Of a stretch of 64,000 nucleotides of DNA, positions 9,715 to 20,326 are shown one piece after another. Origin of the DNA: an uncultured Oscillospiraceae bacterium (GTDB lineage: Bacteria; Bacillota; Clostridia; Oscillospirales; Oscillospiraceae); assembly GCA_934670025.1 (NCBI GenBank), contig CAKUOS010000001.1, forward strand, positions 62,001-126,000, in the 5' to 3' direction. Under the pieces are notes generated by a model. That model was not told the origin of the DNA. It ran no database searches and worked only from the letters and a program-made list of their open reading frames with translations. A program made the translations under genes and the position numbers. The stretch's first letter is position 1; each line of letters starts with the position of its first letter.

Positions 9715-10282
9715 ATACGCCGCAGTACGGGACCGTTTTGCGCTCGGAAAAGCGGTAGGTGCGCAGAAACGGCCGCGGATCGAGGCCCTTTTGCAGATAA
9801 TCGAGCAGCAGCATCGCGCAGGCGCGGCTGTCGCTGCCGGCGTGATGATGGTCCAGCGCGAAGCCGAGATGCGCGCAGAGCGTATCGAGCTTGTGGTTGG
9901 GCAGATCGGGATAGGCGCGGCGGCCCATCTGGCAGGTACACAGATACGCCGCCTGCGGCGCGCAGCCGACGCCGTAGTCGTGCAGGCAGTGCGCCAGCAC
10001 GCGCAGGTCGAACGGCGCGTTGTGCGCCACGAGGACGCTGCCGCGGAACTCCCGCTCGATCAGCGGCCATAGCGCCCGGAACGTCGGCTGGCCGCGTTCC
10101 ATCTCGGGCGTGATGCCCGTGAGGGCGATATTGAAGGGGTCAAAATGCGTCTCGGGGTCGACGAGCGTATAAAAATCCCTGACGATGGCGCCGTCTTCGA
10201 TGACGGTCACGCCGATGGCGCTCATGCGGCGGTTATAGGAATTGGGCGTTTCCACGTCGAAGGCAACATATCTGTGTTCCAT
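9713..10282 (-). CDS. 3'-5' exonuclease, DnaQ/epsilon-like (DEDDh)
   Basis: A 189-residue stand-alone exonuclease domain. Exo I is FDVETPN (Asp9, Glu11), Exo II lies in VLVAHNAPFDLRVL, and Exo III is HHHAGSDSRA, whose His and Asp complete the DEDDh set. Such proteins resemble the proofreading domain of PolC and act on DNA or RNA 3' ends; the specific substrate is not evident. The ATG has GGAGTG upstream. The ferredoxin gene lies 54 bases upstream on the same strand. Confidence 0.88.
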   Translation of the reverse strand: MEHRYVAFDVETPNSYNRRMSAIGVTVIEDGAIVRDFYTLVDPETHFDPFNIALTGITPEMERGQPTFRALWPLIEREFRGSVLVAHNAPFDLRVLAHCLHDYGVGCAPQAAYLCTCQMGRRAYPDLPNHKLDTLCAHLGFALDHHHAGSDSRACAMLLLDYLQKGLDPRPFLRTYRFSERKTVPYCGV

Positions 10283-10336
10283 GATTCCACTCCGTTTGAT
10301 AAGGTGAAACCAGTATAGCAGATTTTCGGACGCTTG

Positions 10337-10531
10337 TCAGCCTTCTTCGCGCGAAATGGCCTCCGTCGGGCAGTTTTCCATCGCCTCGGCGGCGAGCGCC
10401 GCGTGCTCCGCGGGCACGGGCTGCGGCTTTGCCGCGGCCAGACCCTCTTCGGTCAGGAAAAAGACCTGCGGGCACGTCGATACGCACAGGCCGCAGCCGA
10501 TGCAGACATCCTCGTTTACATGATAGCGCAT
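10337..10531 (-). CDS. Ferredoxin, 4Fe-4S, small
   Basis: A 64-residue protein with one CIGCGLCVSTCP cluster motif (CxxCxxCxxxCP) near residues 10-21 and a distant Cys (ENCPTEAI) supplying the remaining ligand, as in monocluster [4Fe-4S] ferredoxins. AAGGAG precedes the ATG. It is a generic low-potential electron carrier of anaerobes; the redox partner is not indicated by neighbours. Confidence 0.93.
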   Translation of the reverse strand: MRYHVNEDVCIGCGLCVSTCPQVFFLTEEGLAAAKPQPVPAEHAALAAEAMENCPTEAISREEG

Positions 10532-10559
10532 AAAAGATGCTCCTTTTCAGAAAGATGAG

Positions 10560-10748
10560 GCTGTCAAAAGCCACGAATAATGGGTCCTCCGCGATAGAGC
10601 CGCGGGGGAAGAGTGAAGGGGGCAAAGAGCCCCCTTCGCGTTCAATCAAACAGTTTTTGAACTTCTTTAAGTTCAAAAAACTGGGCACAGCGTGGCGAAA
10701 AGACTTTTTCGACACGCTGCGATCAGCCGCCCGGCCGGGCGGCTGATC
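10560..10748. repeat. Gene-free stretch with a series of hairpins, repeat-like
   Basis: The gap between ferredoxin and P-type ATPase holds four adjacent hairpins: GAAGGGGGC/GCCCCCTTC (about 10617-10639), TTGAACTT/AAGTTCAA (10657-10676), CAGCGTG/CACGCTG around GAAAAGACTTTTTC (10687-10720), and a perfect GATCAGCCGCCCGG palindrome (10721-10748). The last can terminate the ATPase transcript. The arrangement looks like a mobile intergenic repeat rather than coding DNA; open frames across it have no ribosome site or protein-like composition. Confidence 0.5.
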
Positions 10749-10764
10749 TTAGTATATGCGGCGC

Positions 10765-13212
<2,448 letters not shown>

Positions 13213-13304
13213 AAATACCGTCCTCCGGTTTCGTTGGTTTTAGATATCATAGCACAGTCCGCGCGGAAATTATCAACAAACTGTATATTCTTGCTTAATT
13301 TTCG

Positions 13305-13341
13305 TAAAAAAAGCCGCGGCCCGAAAAAGGCCGCGGCTTTT
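13305..13341 (-). terminator. Terminator after the CHAP-SLH gene
   Basis: Stem AAAAGCCGCGGCC / GGCCGCGGCTTTT with a short A-rich loop; on the minus strand it runs into seven T residues. Confidence 0.85.
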
Positions 13342-13348
13342 TGCTGCG

Positions 13349-14470
13349 TTACATCTGGCAGATGCGCACAAGCAGCGTCACGCACTGCTCCAGCGTCATT
13401 TCGCTCTGCGGCTCAAAGCCCTTTGCGGTGCCGTTCATCAGCTCGTACTGCGTCATGACGGCCACGGCGTCCTTCGCCCAATCGGCGACGGACGCGCCGT
13501 CCGGATAGCGCGAGAGGACCGACGGATCGCCCGCGACGACGCCGCCGTAGGCGCGCAGCATCCGCAGGAGCACCGTCGCGGCCATCTCGCGCGTGACGTG
13601 CGAGGTCGTATCAAACGTGCCGTCGGCGTTCGGCTGCATGAGCCCCAGCCGCTGCACGGCGGCGACGGGGTCGCTCACATCCTCGGTCAGGCCGAGCGTG
13701 CGCGCCGCGTTGGCCGCCAGACGCGCGAACTGCGCGCGCGTGAGCGACGACTGGTATGTACCCTCGGCCTGGGCCGTGATGCCGAAGTAATCGGCCGTCT
13801 GGACATAGTTCTCCGCCCAGGACGACGGCGTGCCGGTGATATTGGACGCGCCGTAGGAGAAGCCCGGCAGCAGCGGCGCGGTCACGGAGGCGGCAGTTTC
13901 GCCGTCTGCGCTTTCGGCCGGCGCGAGCGGCGCGGTATCGTCGGACGCCGGGGCCACGCGGCCTTCGGACGAGACCATCGTATAGAAATCGTAGCAGTCG
14001 CCGTCATACGGAATCACGCGGCCGACGCCGGCCTTGCCGTCCCAGACCCAGTTCTGCTCGAAGAGCGTCACGGTGCCCGCCGTCCGGTCGGCGGCGCGGA
14101 CGATGGCGTAGTGATTGCCGTAGCGCTCGCGCGCCTCAGCCGAAGCATAGGCAATATCGCCGGGCTGCGGATCGGCCGTGCGCTCAAAATGATAGCCCGC
14201 GGGGCTGGTGACGGTCATGTCGCCGTTGTTCGTGTACATGGTCACGCCGTAGACGCTGCTGTAGAAGCGCTCGATGAGCTCGTTGCAGAACAGCGTGCGG
14301 CCCGTCTCATTATAAAGTGCCTCGACACCGCAGAACGTATCGGCGACGAAGCCCTCGCCCTGAATTTCCACATAATCGGCGCGGATCGTCGCCTCCGCGG
14401 CCAGCGCGGGCACGGTCAGCAGCGCCGCACAGATGCAGGCGGCCAGCAGCCGCCGGAGCTTGCTTTGCAT
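13349..14470 (-). CDS. Secreted CHAP-domain protein with C-terminal SLH repeats
   Basis: A 373-residue exported protein: signal peptide (basic start, hydrophobic core, ALAAEA cleavage region) over the first 25 residues; a CHAP-type cysteine amidase/peptidase domain at about 30-180 with the candidate Cys in LFCNELIERFY, His in GNHYAIV and the EQNW strand; then SLH-type repeats to the C terminus (RAQFARLAANAARTLGL, REMAATVLLRMLRAYG). SLH domains hold proteins to the cell wall, so this is likely a wall-associated hydrolase. The start at 14470 has AAGGAAG 8 bases upstream. It is divergent from rpmH. Confidence 0.78.
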   Translation of the reverse strand: MQSKLRRLLAACICAALLTVPALAAEATIRADYVEIQGEGFVADTFCGVEALYNETGRTLFCNELIERFYSSVYGVTMYTNNGDMTVTSPAGYHFERTADPQPGDIAYASAEARERYGNHYAIVRAADRTAGTVTLFEQNWVWDGKAGVGRVIPYDGDCYDFYTMVSSEGRVAPASDDTAPLAPAESADGETAASVTAPLLPGFSYGASNITGTPSSWAENYVQTADYFGITAQAEGTYQSSLTRAQFARLAANAARTLGLTEDVSDPVAAVQRLGLMQPNADGTFDTTSHVTREMAATVLLRMLRAYGGVVAGDPSVLSRYPDGASVADWAKDAVAVMTQYELMNGTAKGFEPQSEMTLEQCVTLLVRICQM

Positions 14471-14505
14471 ACAGATGGCTTCCTTTCGTTTGTTCGAATG
14501 GTTAA

Positions 14506-14534
14506 ATTGTAACAAATCGTAACCTTCTTGTCAA
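14506..14534 (-). promoter_or_regulatory. Promoter of the CHAP-SLH gene
   Basis: TTGACA (14534-14529) and TACAAT (14511-14506) with 17-base spacing on the minus strand. Confidence 0.75.
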
Positions 14535-14652
14535 GACCGGGCTTTTTCGCCGCTGCCGGCGGCGCGAAGGCGCGGGATCTTGTGCCCGGAAACGCGCGCG
14601 CACACAATATGCGCCGAAGCGCGGCAAACGCCGGGAAAAATGCAAAAAAGAA

Positions 14653-14682
14653 TTGACAAAACGGGGGGCAATCGGCTATAAT
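14653..14682 (+). promoter_or_regulatory. Promoter of rpmH operon
   Basis: TTGACA and TATAAT separated by 18 bases, about 100 bases ahead of rpmH. Both hexamers are perfect, as expected for a ribosomal protein gene. Confidence 0.85.
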
Positions 14683-14784
14683 ACCGGTTGTATGCTCCAT
14701 AGGAGCAGCTAAATTTTAACTCGCTGCGGCGGAGGCTCCATGGCGTCCGCTGTTGAGCATATTTTTACAGGAGGTGTAGATTCC

Positions 14785-14925
14785 ATGGCAACTGTTCGTA
14801 CCTATCAGCCCAGAAAGCGTCACAGATCCAAGGTGCACGGCTTCAGAAAGAGAATGGCGACCGCCAACGGCCGCAAGGTCCTCGCCCGCCGCCGCGCCAA
14901 GGGCAGAGCAAAGCTCTCCGCGTAA
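14785..14925 (+). CDS. rpmH: 50S ribosomal protein L34
   Basis: A 46-residue very basic protein of the large ribosomal subunit; [20 protein letters not shown] and [20 protein letters not shown] are diagnostic. It is two residues longer at the N terminus (MATV) than the common 44-residue form. The ATG at 14785 is preceded by AGGAGGTG; upstream in-frame ATG 14740 has no site. It heads the rnpA-yidD-yidC-jag cluster. Confidence 0.97.
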   Translation: MATVRTYQPRKRHRSKVHGFRKRMATANGRKVLARRRAKGRAKLSA

Positions 14926-15025
14926 CGCACGCAGCTACACCGCAAGGCAACTACACATACATTCGGGGTGAATGGAAGCAGTTCTGTTCGCCCCATCTGT
15001 TTATCAGCCCAAAAGGCAGGCGTCT

Positions 15026-15370
15026 ATGCAGTTTTCATCGTCTTTGAAGCTCAATCATATCTTTCGCCGGCTGTATCACAAGGGCCGCAGCGCCGCCGGG
15101 AGCCATCTCGTGCTCTATTGCCGGAAAAACGGCTCGCAGCAGAACCGCGTCGGTCTGACCGTGAACGCCAAGCTCGCGCACGCCGTGCAGCGCAACCGGC
15201 TGCGCCGGCAGCTGCGCGAGATCTACCGGCTGCACGAGGACTCGTTCGCGCGGGGATATGATATCGTCGTCGTCGCACGTTCGCGCGCCATCGGCGCGGA
15301 CTACGCGGCGCTCGAGCACGCCTATCTTTCGCTCGCGGCAAAGCTCGGTCTTTACGAGGCCCGGGCATGA
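15026..15370 (+). CDS. rnpA: Ribonuclease P protein component
   Basis: A 114-residue basic protein that assists the RNase P RNA in 5' tRNA maturation. The family signature [13 protein letters not shown] and the N-terminal [15 protein letters not shown] are clear. The start at 15026 ([10 protein letters not shown]) is preferred because family proteins begin here; a longer frame from 14972 exists with an equally weak ribosome site. The stop overlaps the yidD start (ATGA). Confidence 0.93.
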   Translation: MQFSSSLKLNHIFRRLYHKGRSAAGSHLVLYCRKNGSQQNRVGLTVNAKLAHAVQRNRLRRQLREIYRLHEDSFARGYDIVVVARSRAIGADYAALEHAYLSLAAKLGLYEARA

Positions 15371-15579
15371 AGCGGGCGCTTTTGTGGTGCATCCGCCTGT
15401 ATCAGCGCCATATCTCCCCGGGGCTTCCGCGCAGATGCCGGTTTTCGCCGACGTGCTCGCAGTACGCCGTGGAGGCGATCGAAAAATACGGCGCCATCAA
15501 GGGCTCCTGGCTTGCGTGTAAGCGGCTTTTGCGGTGCAATCCCTTTTACAAGGGAGACTACTTTGACCCGGTGCCATAG
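15367..15579 (+). CDS. yidD: Membrane protein insertion efficiency factor YidD
   Basis: A 70-residue protein with the family sequence [20 protein letters not shown] and cysteines in CSQYA and [13 protein letters not shown]. It assists YidC-dependent insertion of membrane proteins at the inner face of the membrane. It is translationally coupled to rnpA by a 4-base overlap. Confidence 0.95.
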   Translation: MKRALLWCIRLYQRHISPGLPRRCRFSPTCSQYAVEAIEKYGAIKGSWLACKRLLRCNPFYKGDYFDPVP

Positions 15580-15621
15580 CGCGGCGCGCTATGGCGTCAC
15601 CACCATGTCTGGAGGAAAACA

Positions 15622-17001
15622 ATGAAGAAAAGAATCCTGCTCTGTGTCCTGATCGCCGTGCTGCTGGTGTCGCTCGTCGGCTGCCGCGCGGCCGGCACGG
15701 CCAACACGGCCAACAAGTATGAGGGCATGGAGCCCGCGGCCGCCGCAGAGGCCGCCGCAGGCGAGACGTCGGACGCCACGGGCATCTCGGACATCATCCG
15801 CGTGCCGTTCGGCTATCTGCTCGACTGGCTGTATACCTTCACGAGCAACTACGGTCTGGCGCTGATCCTGTTCTCGCTCATCGTCAAGATCGTGCTGCTG
15901 CCGATGTCCATGAAGAGCAAAAAGAGTATGCTCAAGATGTCCCGGCTCTCGCCGCAGGTCAAGGCGCTCGAAGCCAAGTACAACGGCGATCAGCAGAAAT
16001 ACCAGATGGCTGTGCAGCAGCTGTACAAAGAGGAAGGCGTGTCGATGGGAAGCGGCTGTCTGTGGTCGTTCATCCCGCTCATCATCCTTCTGCCGCTTTA
16101 CTACGTCGTGCGTGAGCCCATCACGTACATGATGCACAACTCCCGCTCCGTTTCCGCGGCCATCGTCGCCTTTATCCAGGCGTCCGGCGTGGATCTGGGC
16201 AAGAACGCTTACTATGCGCAGCTGGCCGCCGCCGGTCACATCGGCGAATTTGCAGACGAACTGCGCGCCGTGGCCGTCACCGCTCAGGCCAATTTGCAGG
16301 CGATGAACTTCCAGTTCCTCGGCATCGATCTGGCCGCCATCCCGTCCATCCGGTTCTGGGACTGCGAGGGCTGGGGCGAGATCGGCCTGTTCCTGATCCC
16401 GGTCGTGTCGGCCGGTTTCCAGGCGGTGTCGATGTTCGTGAGCCAGAAGATGAACAATCAGGTCGCCACCAACGCCGACGGCGAGCAGGACTCCGAGGCG
16501 ACGAAGGCCTCCAACCAGACCAACACGACCATGATGCTCATGATGCCGCTGATGTCTTTGTGGATCGGCTTCTCGATGCCGGCGGCCATCTCGGTCTACT
16601 GGATCGCGCAGGCCGTGTTCGGCGCGGTGCAGGATTATATCCTGACGAAGCATTACCGCAAGGTCTATGAGGCCGAGGACGCCGTCAAGCAGGAGCTTGC
16701 CACCAAGCGCCGCGCCGAAGAGGCCGAAAAGGAGCGTCAGCGCGCGCTGCGCCGCGAGCAGAACCCCGACGGTATCACCGACAACGTCAGCAAGAAGAAG
16801 ATCCGTCAGCAGGAAAAGGAAGCCGCCGAAAAGGCAGCAAGAGCATACGAGGCCAAGAAGAACCCGGTCGCAGAAGCGGATGAAAAGAAGCCGCTGTCCG
16901 GCGATCCGGAGCGTCCGTACAGCCGCGGCCGCGCCTACGATCCTTCTCACTACGGCAGAAAGCGCTCTGCCGACGCTGACGCGGAACAGACGAAGGAGTA
17001 A
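15622..17001 (+). CDS. yidC: Membrane protein insertase YidC/OxaA/SpoIIIJ
   Basis: A 459-residue lipoprotein-type insertase: signal peptide with lipobox VGC near residue 22-24, then the YidC core with five membrane segments (FGYLLDWLYTFTSNYGLALI, the arginine/lysine-rich cytosolic hairpin KSKKSMLKMSRLSPQVKALE, CLWSFIPLIILLPLYYVV, MMLMMPLMSLWIGFSMPAA). The C-terminal 110 residues are a long charged tail (KRRAEEAEKERQRALRREQ), longer than in many YidC proteins and possibly ribosome-binding. AGGAGG-like GGAGGA precedes the ATG. A roughly 80-residue insertion between segments 2 and 3 is also present. Confidence 0.95.
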   Translation: MKKRILLCVLIAVLLVSLVGCRAAGTANTANKYEGMEPAAAAEAAAGETSDATGISDIIRVPFGYLLDWLYTFTSNYGLALILFSLIVKIVLLPMSMKSKKSMLKMSRLSPQVKALEAKYNGDQQKYQMAVQQLYKEEGVSMGSGCLWSFIPLIILLPLYYVVREPITYMMHNSRSVSAAIVAFIQASGVDLGKNAYYAQLAAAGHIGEFADELRAVAVTAQANLQAMNFQFLGIDLAAIPSIRFWDCEGWGEIGLFLIPVVSAGFQAVSMFVSQKMNNQVATNADGEQDSEATKASNQTNTTMMLMMPLMSLWIGFSMPAAISVYWIAQAVFGAVQDYILTKHYRKVYEAEDAVKQELATKRRAEEAEKERQRALRREQNPDGITDNVSKKKIRQQEKEAAEKAARAYEAKKNPVAEADEKKPLSGDPERPYSRGRAYDPSHYGRKRSADADAEQTKE

Positions 17002-17004
17002 CCT

Positions 17005-18000
17005 ATGGAGAAATTTATTACCGCGACCGGCAAGACCATCGATCTGGCCATCGCCGCCGCGCTGGAACAGCTGAACCTTGACCGCGACAGCGTCTCCGTC
17101 GAGGTTCTGGACAACCCGAAGTCGGGCTTCCTCGGCATCGGCGCGCAGCCCGCGCGCGTGAAGGTCACCTATGAGGTCCCCGACGAGGCCCCGAAGCCCG
17201 CGCTCTCGTCCGCGTCGCGCAGCAAGCCGAAAAAGCCCGCCGCGCCCGAAAAGAGCGCCGACGCGGCTGCGCCGCGCGTCATCGCGCCCGCCGCGCCCGA
17301 GGCGCCGCGTCCGCAGGAGGTGCGTCAGCAGCCCGCGCCCAAGGCGCCGCAGCAGCCGAAGCCCGAGCGCCGCGAGGGTCAGTCGGGCCGTTCCCGCAGC
17401 CAGCGCAGCGACCGCCGCGATCCCAGGCCGCGTCAGCCGCAGGCCGAAAAGCCCGCCGCCGAACCGGCGGAACCGAAGGTCTACGTGCCCGCCGAGCCCG
17501 GCTCGACGGAGGAGAAGATCGAGACGTTCATCAAGGGTCTTCTGGAGCATATGGGCTCCGACGCCGTGCCGCACGCGATGAAAAAGAGCGACGACACATA
17601 TCTGGTCGACCTCGTGGGCGAAAATCTCGGCATCCTCATCGGCCGCCGGGGCGAGACGCTCGACGCCATCCAGCATCTGACGAACTACGCCGTCAACCGC
17701 GGCCAGAACAAGCGCGTGCGCATCAACGTCGACGCCGAGAGCTACCGGCTCAAGCGCGAACAGGCGTTACAGCGTCTGGCGCAGAAGGTCGCCGGCAAGG
17801 TCACGCGCTATCGCCGCAACATCACGCTCGAACCGATGAACGCCTATGAGCGCCACGTGATCCACGCCGCGCTTCAGGATCATCCCGACGTGACCACCTT
17901 CTCCACCGGCACCGAGCCGAACCGCCGCATCGTCGTGGCTTACAGCCGCTACAAGTCCGCGGAGCAGGCAGCCCGGACCGCCGAGGCGGAGGATGAATAA
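17005..18000 (+). CDS. jag: Jag/KhpB RNA-binding protein (SpoIIIJ-associated)
   Basis: A 331-residue protein with the three Jag parts: the N-terminal Jag-N domain (residues 1-55, VLDNPKSGFLGIGAQPARVKV), a long low-complexity Pro/Ala/Lys/Arg linker (about 60-160), a KH domain with GENLGILIGRRGETLDAIQ, and an R3H domain near 240-325 (RNITLEPMNAYERHVIHAAL). KhpB proteins bind many RNAs and affect elongation and division in Gram-positives. It starts 3 bases after yidC with AAGGAG overlapping the yidC end. Confidence 0.95.
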   Translation: MEKFITATGKTIDLAIAAALEQLNLDRDSVSVEVLDNPKSGFLGIGAQPARVKVTYEVPDEAPKPALSSASRSKPKKPAAPEKSADAAAPRVIAPAAPEAPRPQEVRQQPAPKAPQQPKPERREGQSGRSRSQRSDRRDPRPRQPQAEKPAAEPAEPKVYVPAEPGSTEEKIETFIKGLLEHMGSDAVPHAMKKSDDTYLVDLVGENLGILIGRRGETLDAIQHLTNYAVNRGQNKRVRINVDAESYRLKREQALQRLAQKVAGKVTRYRRNITLEPMNAYERHVIHAALQDHPDVTTFSTGTEPNRRIVVAYSRYKSAEQAARTAEAEDE

Positions 18001-18012
18001 GCGTTTACACAG

Positions 18013-18048
18013 ACAGGGCCTCTGCTTGGCAGAGGCCCTGTGATTTTT
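18013..18048 (+). terminator. Terminator after jag
   Basis: ACAGGGCCTCTG / CAGAGGCCCTGT stem with a 5-base loop and GATTTTT. Confidence 0.9.
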
Positions 18049-18070
18049 GCGCGGAAAATGATGAAAGCGC

Positions 18071-18099
18071 TTGACGAAACGGCGCGGCGACGGTATAAT
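18071..18099 (+). promoter_or_regulatory. Promoter of the thiT riboswitch transcript
   Basis: TTGACG and TATAAT with 17-base spacing, immediately ahead of the TPP riboswitch. Confidence 0.85.
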
Positions 18100-18124
18100 A
18101 CGGCCAGACCACAGACAATCGAAC

Positions 18125-18212
18125 ACAGGGGCGCTGGGAAACCGGCTGAGATTGCGGAAAAATCCGCAGGTCCCTTAAACCTGATCCGGGTAATGCCGGC
18201 GTAGGAAGCTGC
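18125..18212 (+). promoter_or_regulatory. TPP (thiamine pyrophosphate) riboswitch
   Basis: The conserved THI-box elements are in order: the opening GGGGCGCT, the pyrimidine-sensor CCGGCTGAGA, then ACCTGATCCGGGTAATGCCG and GCGTAGGAA. A variable stem (TTGCGGAAAAATCCGCAG) sits at the usual place. TPP binding should favour the terminator just downstream, switching thiT off when thiamine is plentiful. Confidence 0.95.
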
Positions 18213-18241
18213 TTCGTATAAGAGTTCTATCGAGACGCTGC

Positions 18242-18283
18242 GTACTGCACGACAACAGATCCGGTTGTGTGCGGTACTTTTTT
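18242..18283 (+). terminator. TPP riboswitch expression platform (terminator)
   Basis: GTAC-t-GCAC-g-ACAAC pairs with GTTGT-g-TGC-g-GTAC around a 7-base loop and is followed by TTTTTT, 19 bases before the thiT ATG. Confidence 0.85.
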
Positions 18284-18302
18284 ATGTTCGGAGGGATTTT
18301 TC

Positions 18303-18875
18303 ATGAAAAAATCCAAGCTCACGCTCCGCTGCCTGTGCGAAGGCGCGGTCATGGTCGCGCTGGCGCAGGTCATCGGGTATCTCAAGCTCTTTGAGCTGCC
18401 GCAGGGCGGCTCGGTCACACTGTCGATGCTGCCGATCTTCCTGTTCTGCTCGCGCTGGGGCTTCGGGCCGGGTATGCTGGCCTCGTTCGCGTTCAGCCTG
18501 CTCCAGCTGTTCCTGGACGGCGCGTATGCATGGAGCTGGCAGTCGATGCTGGGCGACTATATCTTCGCGTTCACCGTACTGGGCTTCGCGGGCCTGTTCA
18601 GCAAGAAGCGCTTCGGCTTCTTCTACGGCACGCTGCTCGGCAGCGCGCTGCGCTTCCTTGTCCACTACGTCGTCGGCGCGACGGTCTGGGGCGAGTATAT
18701 GCCCGAGACGTTCTTCGGCATGACGATGACCACGCCGTGGTTCTATTCCGCGCTGTATAACGGCTCGTACATGGTGCTCGACTGCGCGATGGTGCTGCTG
18801 GTCGGGTGGCTGCTGTGGAAGCCGATGGGCAAGTACATCCGCGGCGACGATCTGAAGGCGCGCCGCGCGGCATAA
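18303..18875 (+). CDS. thiT: Thiamine ECF transporter S component ThiT
   Basis: A 190-residue six-helix membrane protein that binds thiamine and works with the shared ECF energising module (not in this window). Family features are the segment GGSVTLSMLPIFLFCSRWG, the W-rich loop DGAYAWSWQSMLGDY that lines the thiamine pocket, and the late WFYSALYNGSYM stretch. Start 18303 has GGAGGGA 8 bases upstream. Control by a TPP riboswitch independently supports the thiamine role. Confidence 0.95.
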   Translation: MKKSKLTLRCLCEGAVMVALAQVIGYLKLFELPQGGSVTLSMLPIFLFCSRWGFGPGMLASFAFSLLQLFLDGAYAWSWQSMLGDYIFAFTVLGFAGLFSKKRFGFFYGTLLGSALRFLVHYVVGATVWGEYMPETFFGMTMTTPWFYSALYNGSYMVLDCAMVLLVGWLLWKPMGKYIRGDDLKARRAA

Positions 18876-18892
18876 GCGTTTTTCCCGCACAA

Positions 18893-18918
18893 AACCCGGC
18901 AGGTCTGCCGGGTTTTTG
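18893..18918 (+). terminator. Terminator after thiT
   Basis: AACCCGGCAG / CTGCCGGGTT with a GT apex and TTTTG after it. Confidence 0.85.
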
Positions 18919-18947
18919 TTTACTTTCCGCGCGTTTTCCGGTATAGT
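18919..18947 (+). promoter_or_regulatory. Promoter of the AEC transporter gene
   Basis: TTTACT and TATAGT with 17-base spacing, directly after the thiT terminator. Confidence 0.6.
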
Positions 18948-18998
18948 AAGGGTAGTGTGCGCGGGCGTGAGCCGCGCGCGGAGAAAGGACGACGCATC

Positions 18999-19919
18999 AT
19001 GGACATTGCCGCGCTGAGCCGAAAGATGGTCCTGTTGTTTTTCTGTATGCTGGTGGGCTTCCTCGCCGCAAAGGCGAAGGTCATGGACCAGCAGACGAAC
19101 AAAAAGCTCTCGTCGCTCATCGTAAACGTCACGAATCCGCTGCAAATGCTGGCCAGCGCGCTGGCGGGCGAGCATCTGCTGTCGAACCGCGAGGTCCTGG
19201 GCCTGACGGGCCTGATCGCCGCGATCTACGCGGCGCTGATCGCGCTGAGCTTCCTCGTGCCGAAGCTGCTGCGCGTAAAGGACGGCGAGCGCGGGATGTA
19301 TCAGTTCATGTTCATCTTCGCTAATACGGGCTTTCTGGGCTACCCCGTTGTGGAATCGCTGCTCGGCGAGCACGCAAAGTTCTATGTGACGCTGTATGTG
19401 ATGTTTTTCCAGCTGTTCTGCTGGAGCTTCGGCGTGAGTCTGATCAGCGGCGAACGCCGCTTCCGCTGGCGCTGGAGCATCCTGCGGCATCCGTGCGTCG
19501 TCGCGGCGCTTTTGTCGTTCGTCATCTATCTGAGCGGCTGGCAGGCGCCGTCCATCGCGCAGCAGGCGGCAAAATACGTCGGCGACATGACAAGCCCGTC
19601 GGCGATGCTCATCGTCGGGTGTTCGCTGGCGCAGATGCGGTTCGGCGCGATCTTCGGCCGGTGGCGCATCTATGCGCTGTCGGCGCTGAAGCTGGTGCTG
19701 GTGCCGCTGGCGGTATATTTCGTGCTGCGCACGTTCATCCGGAGCGAACTGACGCTGTGCGCGCTGACGGTGCTGCTGTGTATGCCCGTCGCCACAAACT
19801 CCACGATCATCAGCTATCAATACGGCGCGGACGACACGGTCGCGTCGGCCGGCGTGTTCGTCAGTACGCTCTTGTGCATGGTGACGATCCCACTGATGAT
19901 GCGGCTGCTGTTCGGATAA
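18999..19919 (+). CDS. AEC family (auxin efflux carrier-type) transporter
   Basis: A 306-residue membrane protein with about ten helices in two five-helix halves. Family features include GFLAAKAKVMDQQTNKKLSS with LIVNVTNPLQML in helix 1-2 and FIFANTGFLGYPV in helix 4; the second half holds SAMLIVGCSLAQM and MPVATNSTIISYQYGAD. Bacterial members export or exchange organic acids; the substrate is not identifiable here. The start at 18999 has AAAGGA about 9 bases upstream; the 14 residues further upstream are not hydrophobic and lack a site. Confidence 0.85.
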   Translation: MDIAALSRKMVLLFFCMLVGFLAAKAKVMDQQTNKKLSSLIVNVTNPLQMLASALAGEHLLSNREVLGLTGLIAAIYAALIALSFLVPKLLRVKDGERGMYQFMFIFANTGFLGYPVVESLLGEHAKFYVTLYVMFFQLFCWSFGVSLISGERRFRWRWSILRHPCVVAALLSFVIYLSGWQAPSIAQQAAKYVGDMTSPSAMLIVGCSLAQMRFGAIFGRWRIYALSALKLVLVPLAVYFVLRTFIRSELTLCALTVLLCMPVATNSTIISYQYGADDTVASAGVFVSTLLCMVTIPLMMRLLFG

Positions 19920-19930
19920 AGATAAATATA

Positions 19931-19966
19931 AATGACCGCCGGTGCCGGGCCGGTGGTCATTTCTTT
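19931..19966. terminator. Bidirectional terminator between AEC and RHH genes
   Basis: AATGACCGCCGG pairs with CCGGTGGTCATT (one G-U) around GTGCCGGG-type loop sequence, followed by TTCTTTT on the plus strand; it overlaps the 3' end of the convergent RHH gene. Confidence 0.7.
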
Positions 19967-20151
19967 TCGTTTTCGGGCGGCAGCTGCGCGTCGATGGCGT
20001 CGCAGATAAAGCGGTTCATGCTCTTGCCCTGTGCGGCGGCATACTCGGCGATCCGTCTGCGCTTGCCCTTGGGAACGACGACGCTGATGAAATCATACGC
20101 CTTTTTATTGTAGCGCGCGGTCGCTTCCTTTTGCGCATCCGAATATGCCAT
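19957..20151 (-). CDS. Ribbon-helix-helix (Arc-type) small DNA-binding protein
   Basis: A 64-residue protein: an N-terminal basic segment, a predicted beta strand (ISVVVPKGKR), then two helices (RRIAEYAAAQ and SMNRFICDAIDAQL), the standard RHH fold of Arc/MetJ-like repressors and antitoxins. No toxin-like partner is adjacent, so an orphan regulator is more likely than an antitoxin. Confidence 0.75.
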   Translation of the reverse strand: MAYSDAQKEATARYNKKAYDFISVVVPKGKRRRIAEYAAAQGKSMNRFICDAIDAQLPPENEKK

Positions 20152-20233
20152 GTGCTCACCTCACACATATACTAGCGTAAGTATGCGACACAATGTATAA
20201 TTCAATAAGTATAGATTTGTGAAAAAATAGCTG

Positions 20234-20262
20234 TTTACAAAGCGAGAATTTCGTAGTATACT
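20234..20262 (+). promoter_or_regulatory. Promoter of the 49-residue small gene
   Basis: TTTACA and TATACT with 17-base spacing, 65 bases ahead of the small gene start. Confidence 0.75.
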
Positions 20263-20326
20263 GTAAATAACAGGAAACATAAGAAATTTCAGGTCACTGT
20301 TTGCTGAATGATGGAGGATTATGATT

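Noticed and set aside
14516..14652. Search for an origin of replication beside rpmH
   Set aside because: No clustered DnaA boxes or AT-rich unwinding region and no dnaA; only two divergent promoters are seen.
17215..17480. Low-complexity Pro/Ala stretch in jag as a possible insertion or frameshift
   Set aside because: The linker of Jag proteins varies in this way and the KH and R3H domains stay in frame.
15589..17676. A 695-codon minus-strand frame across yidC and jag
   Set aside because: Overlaps two well-recognised genes; no start signals.
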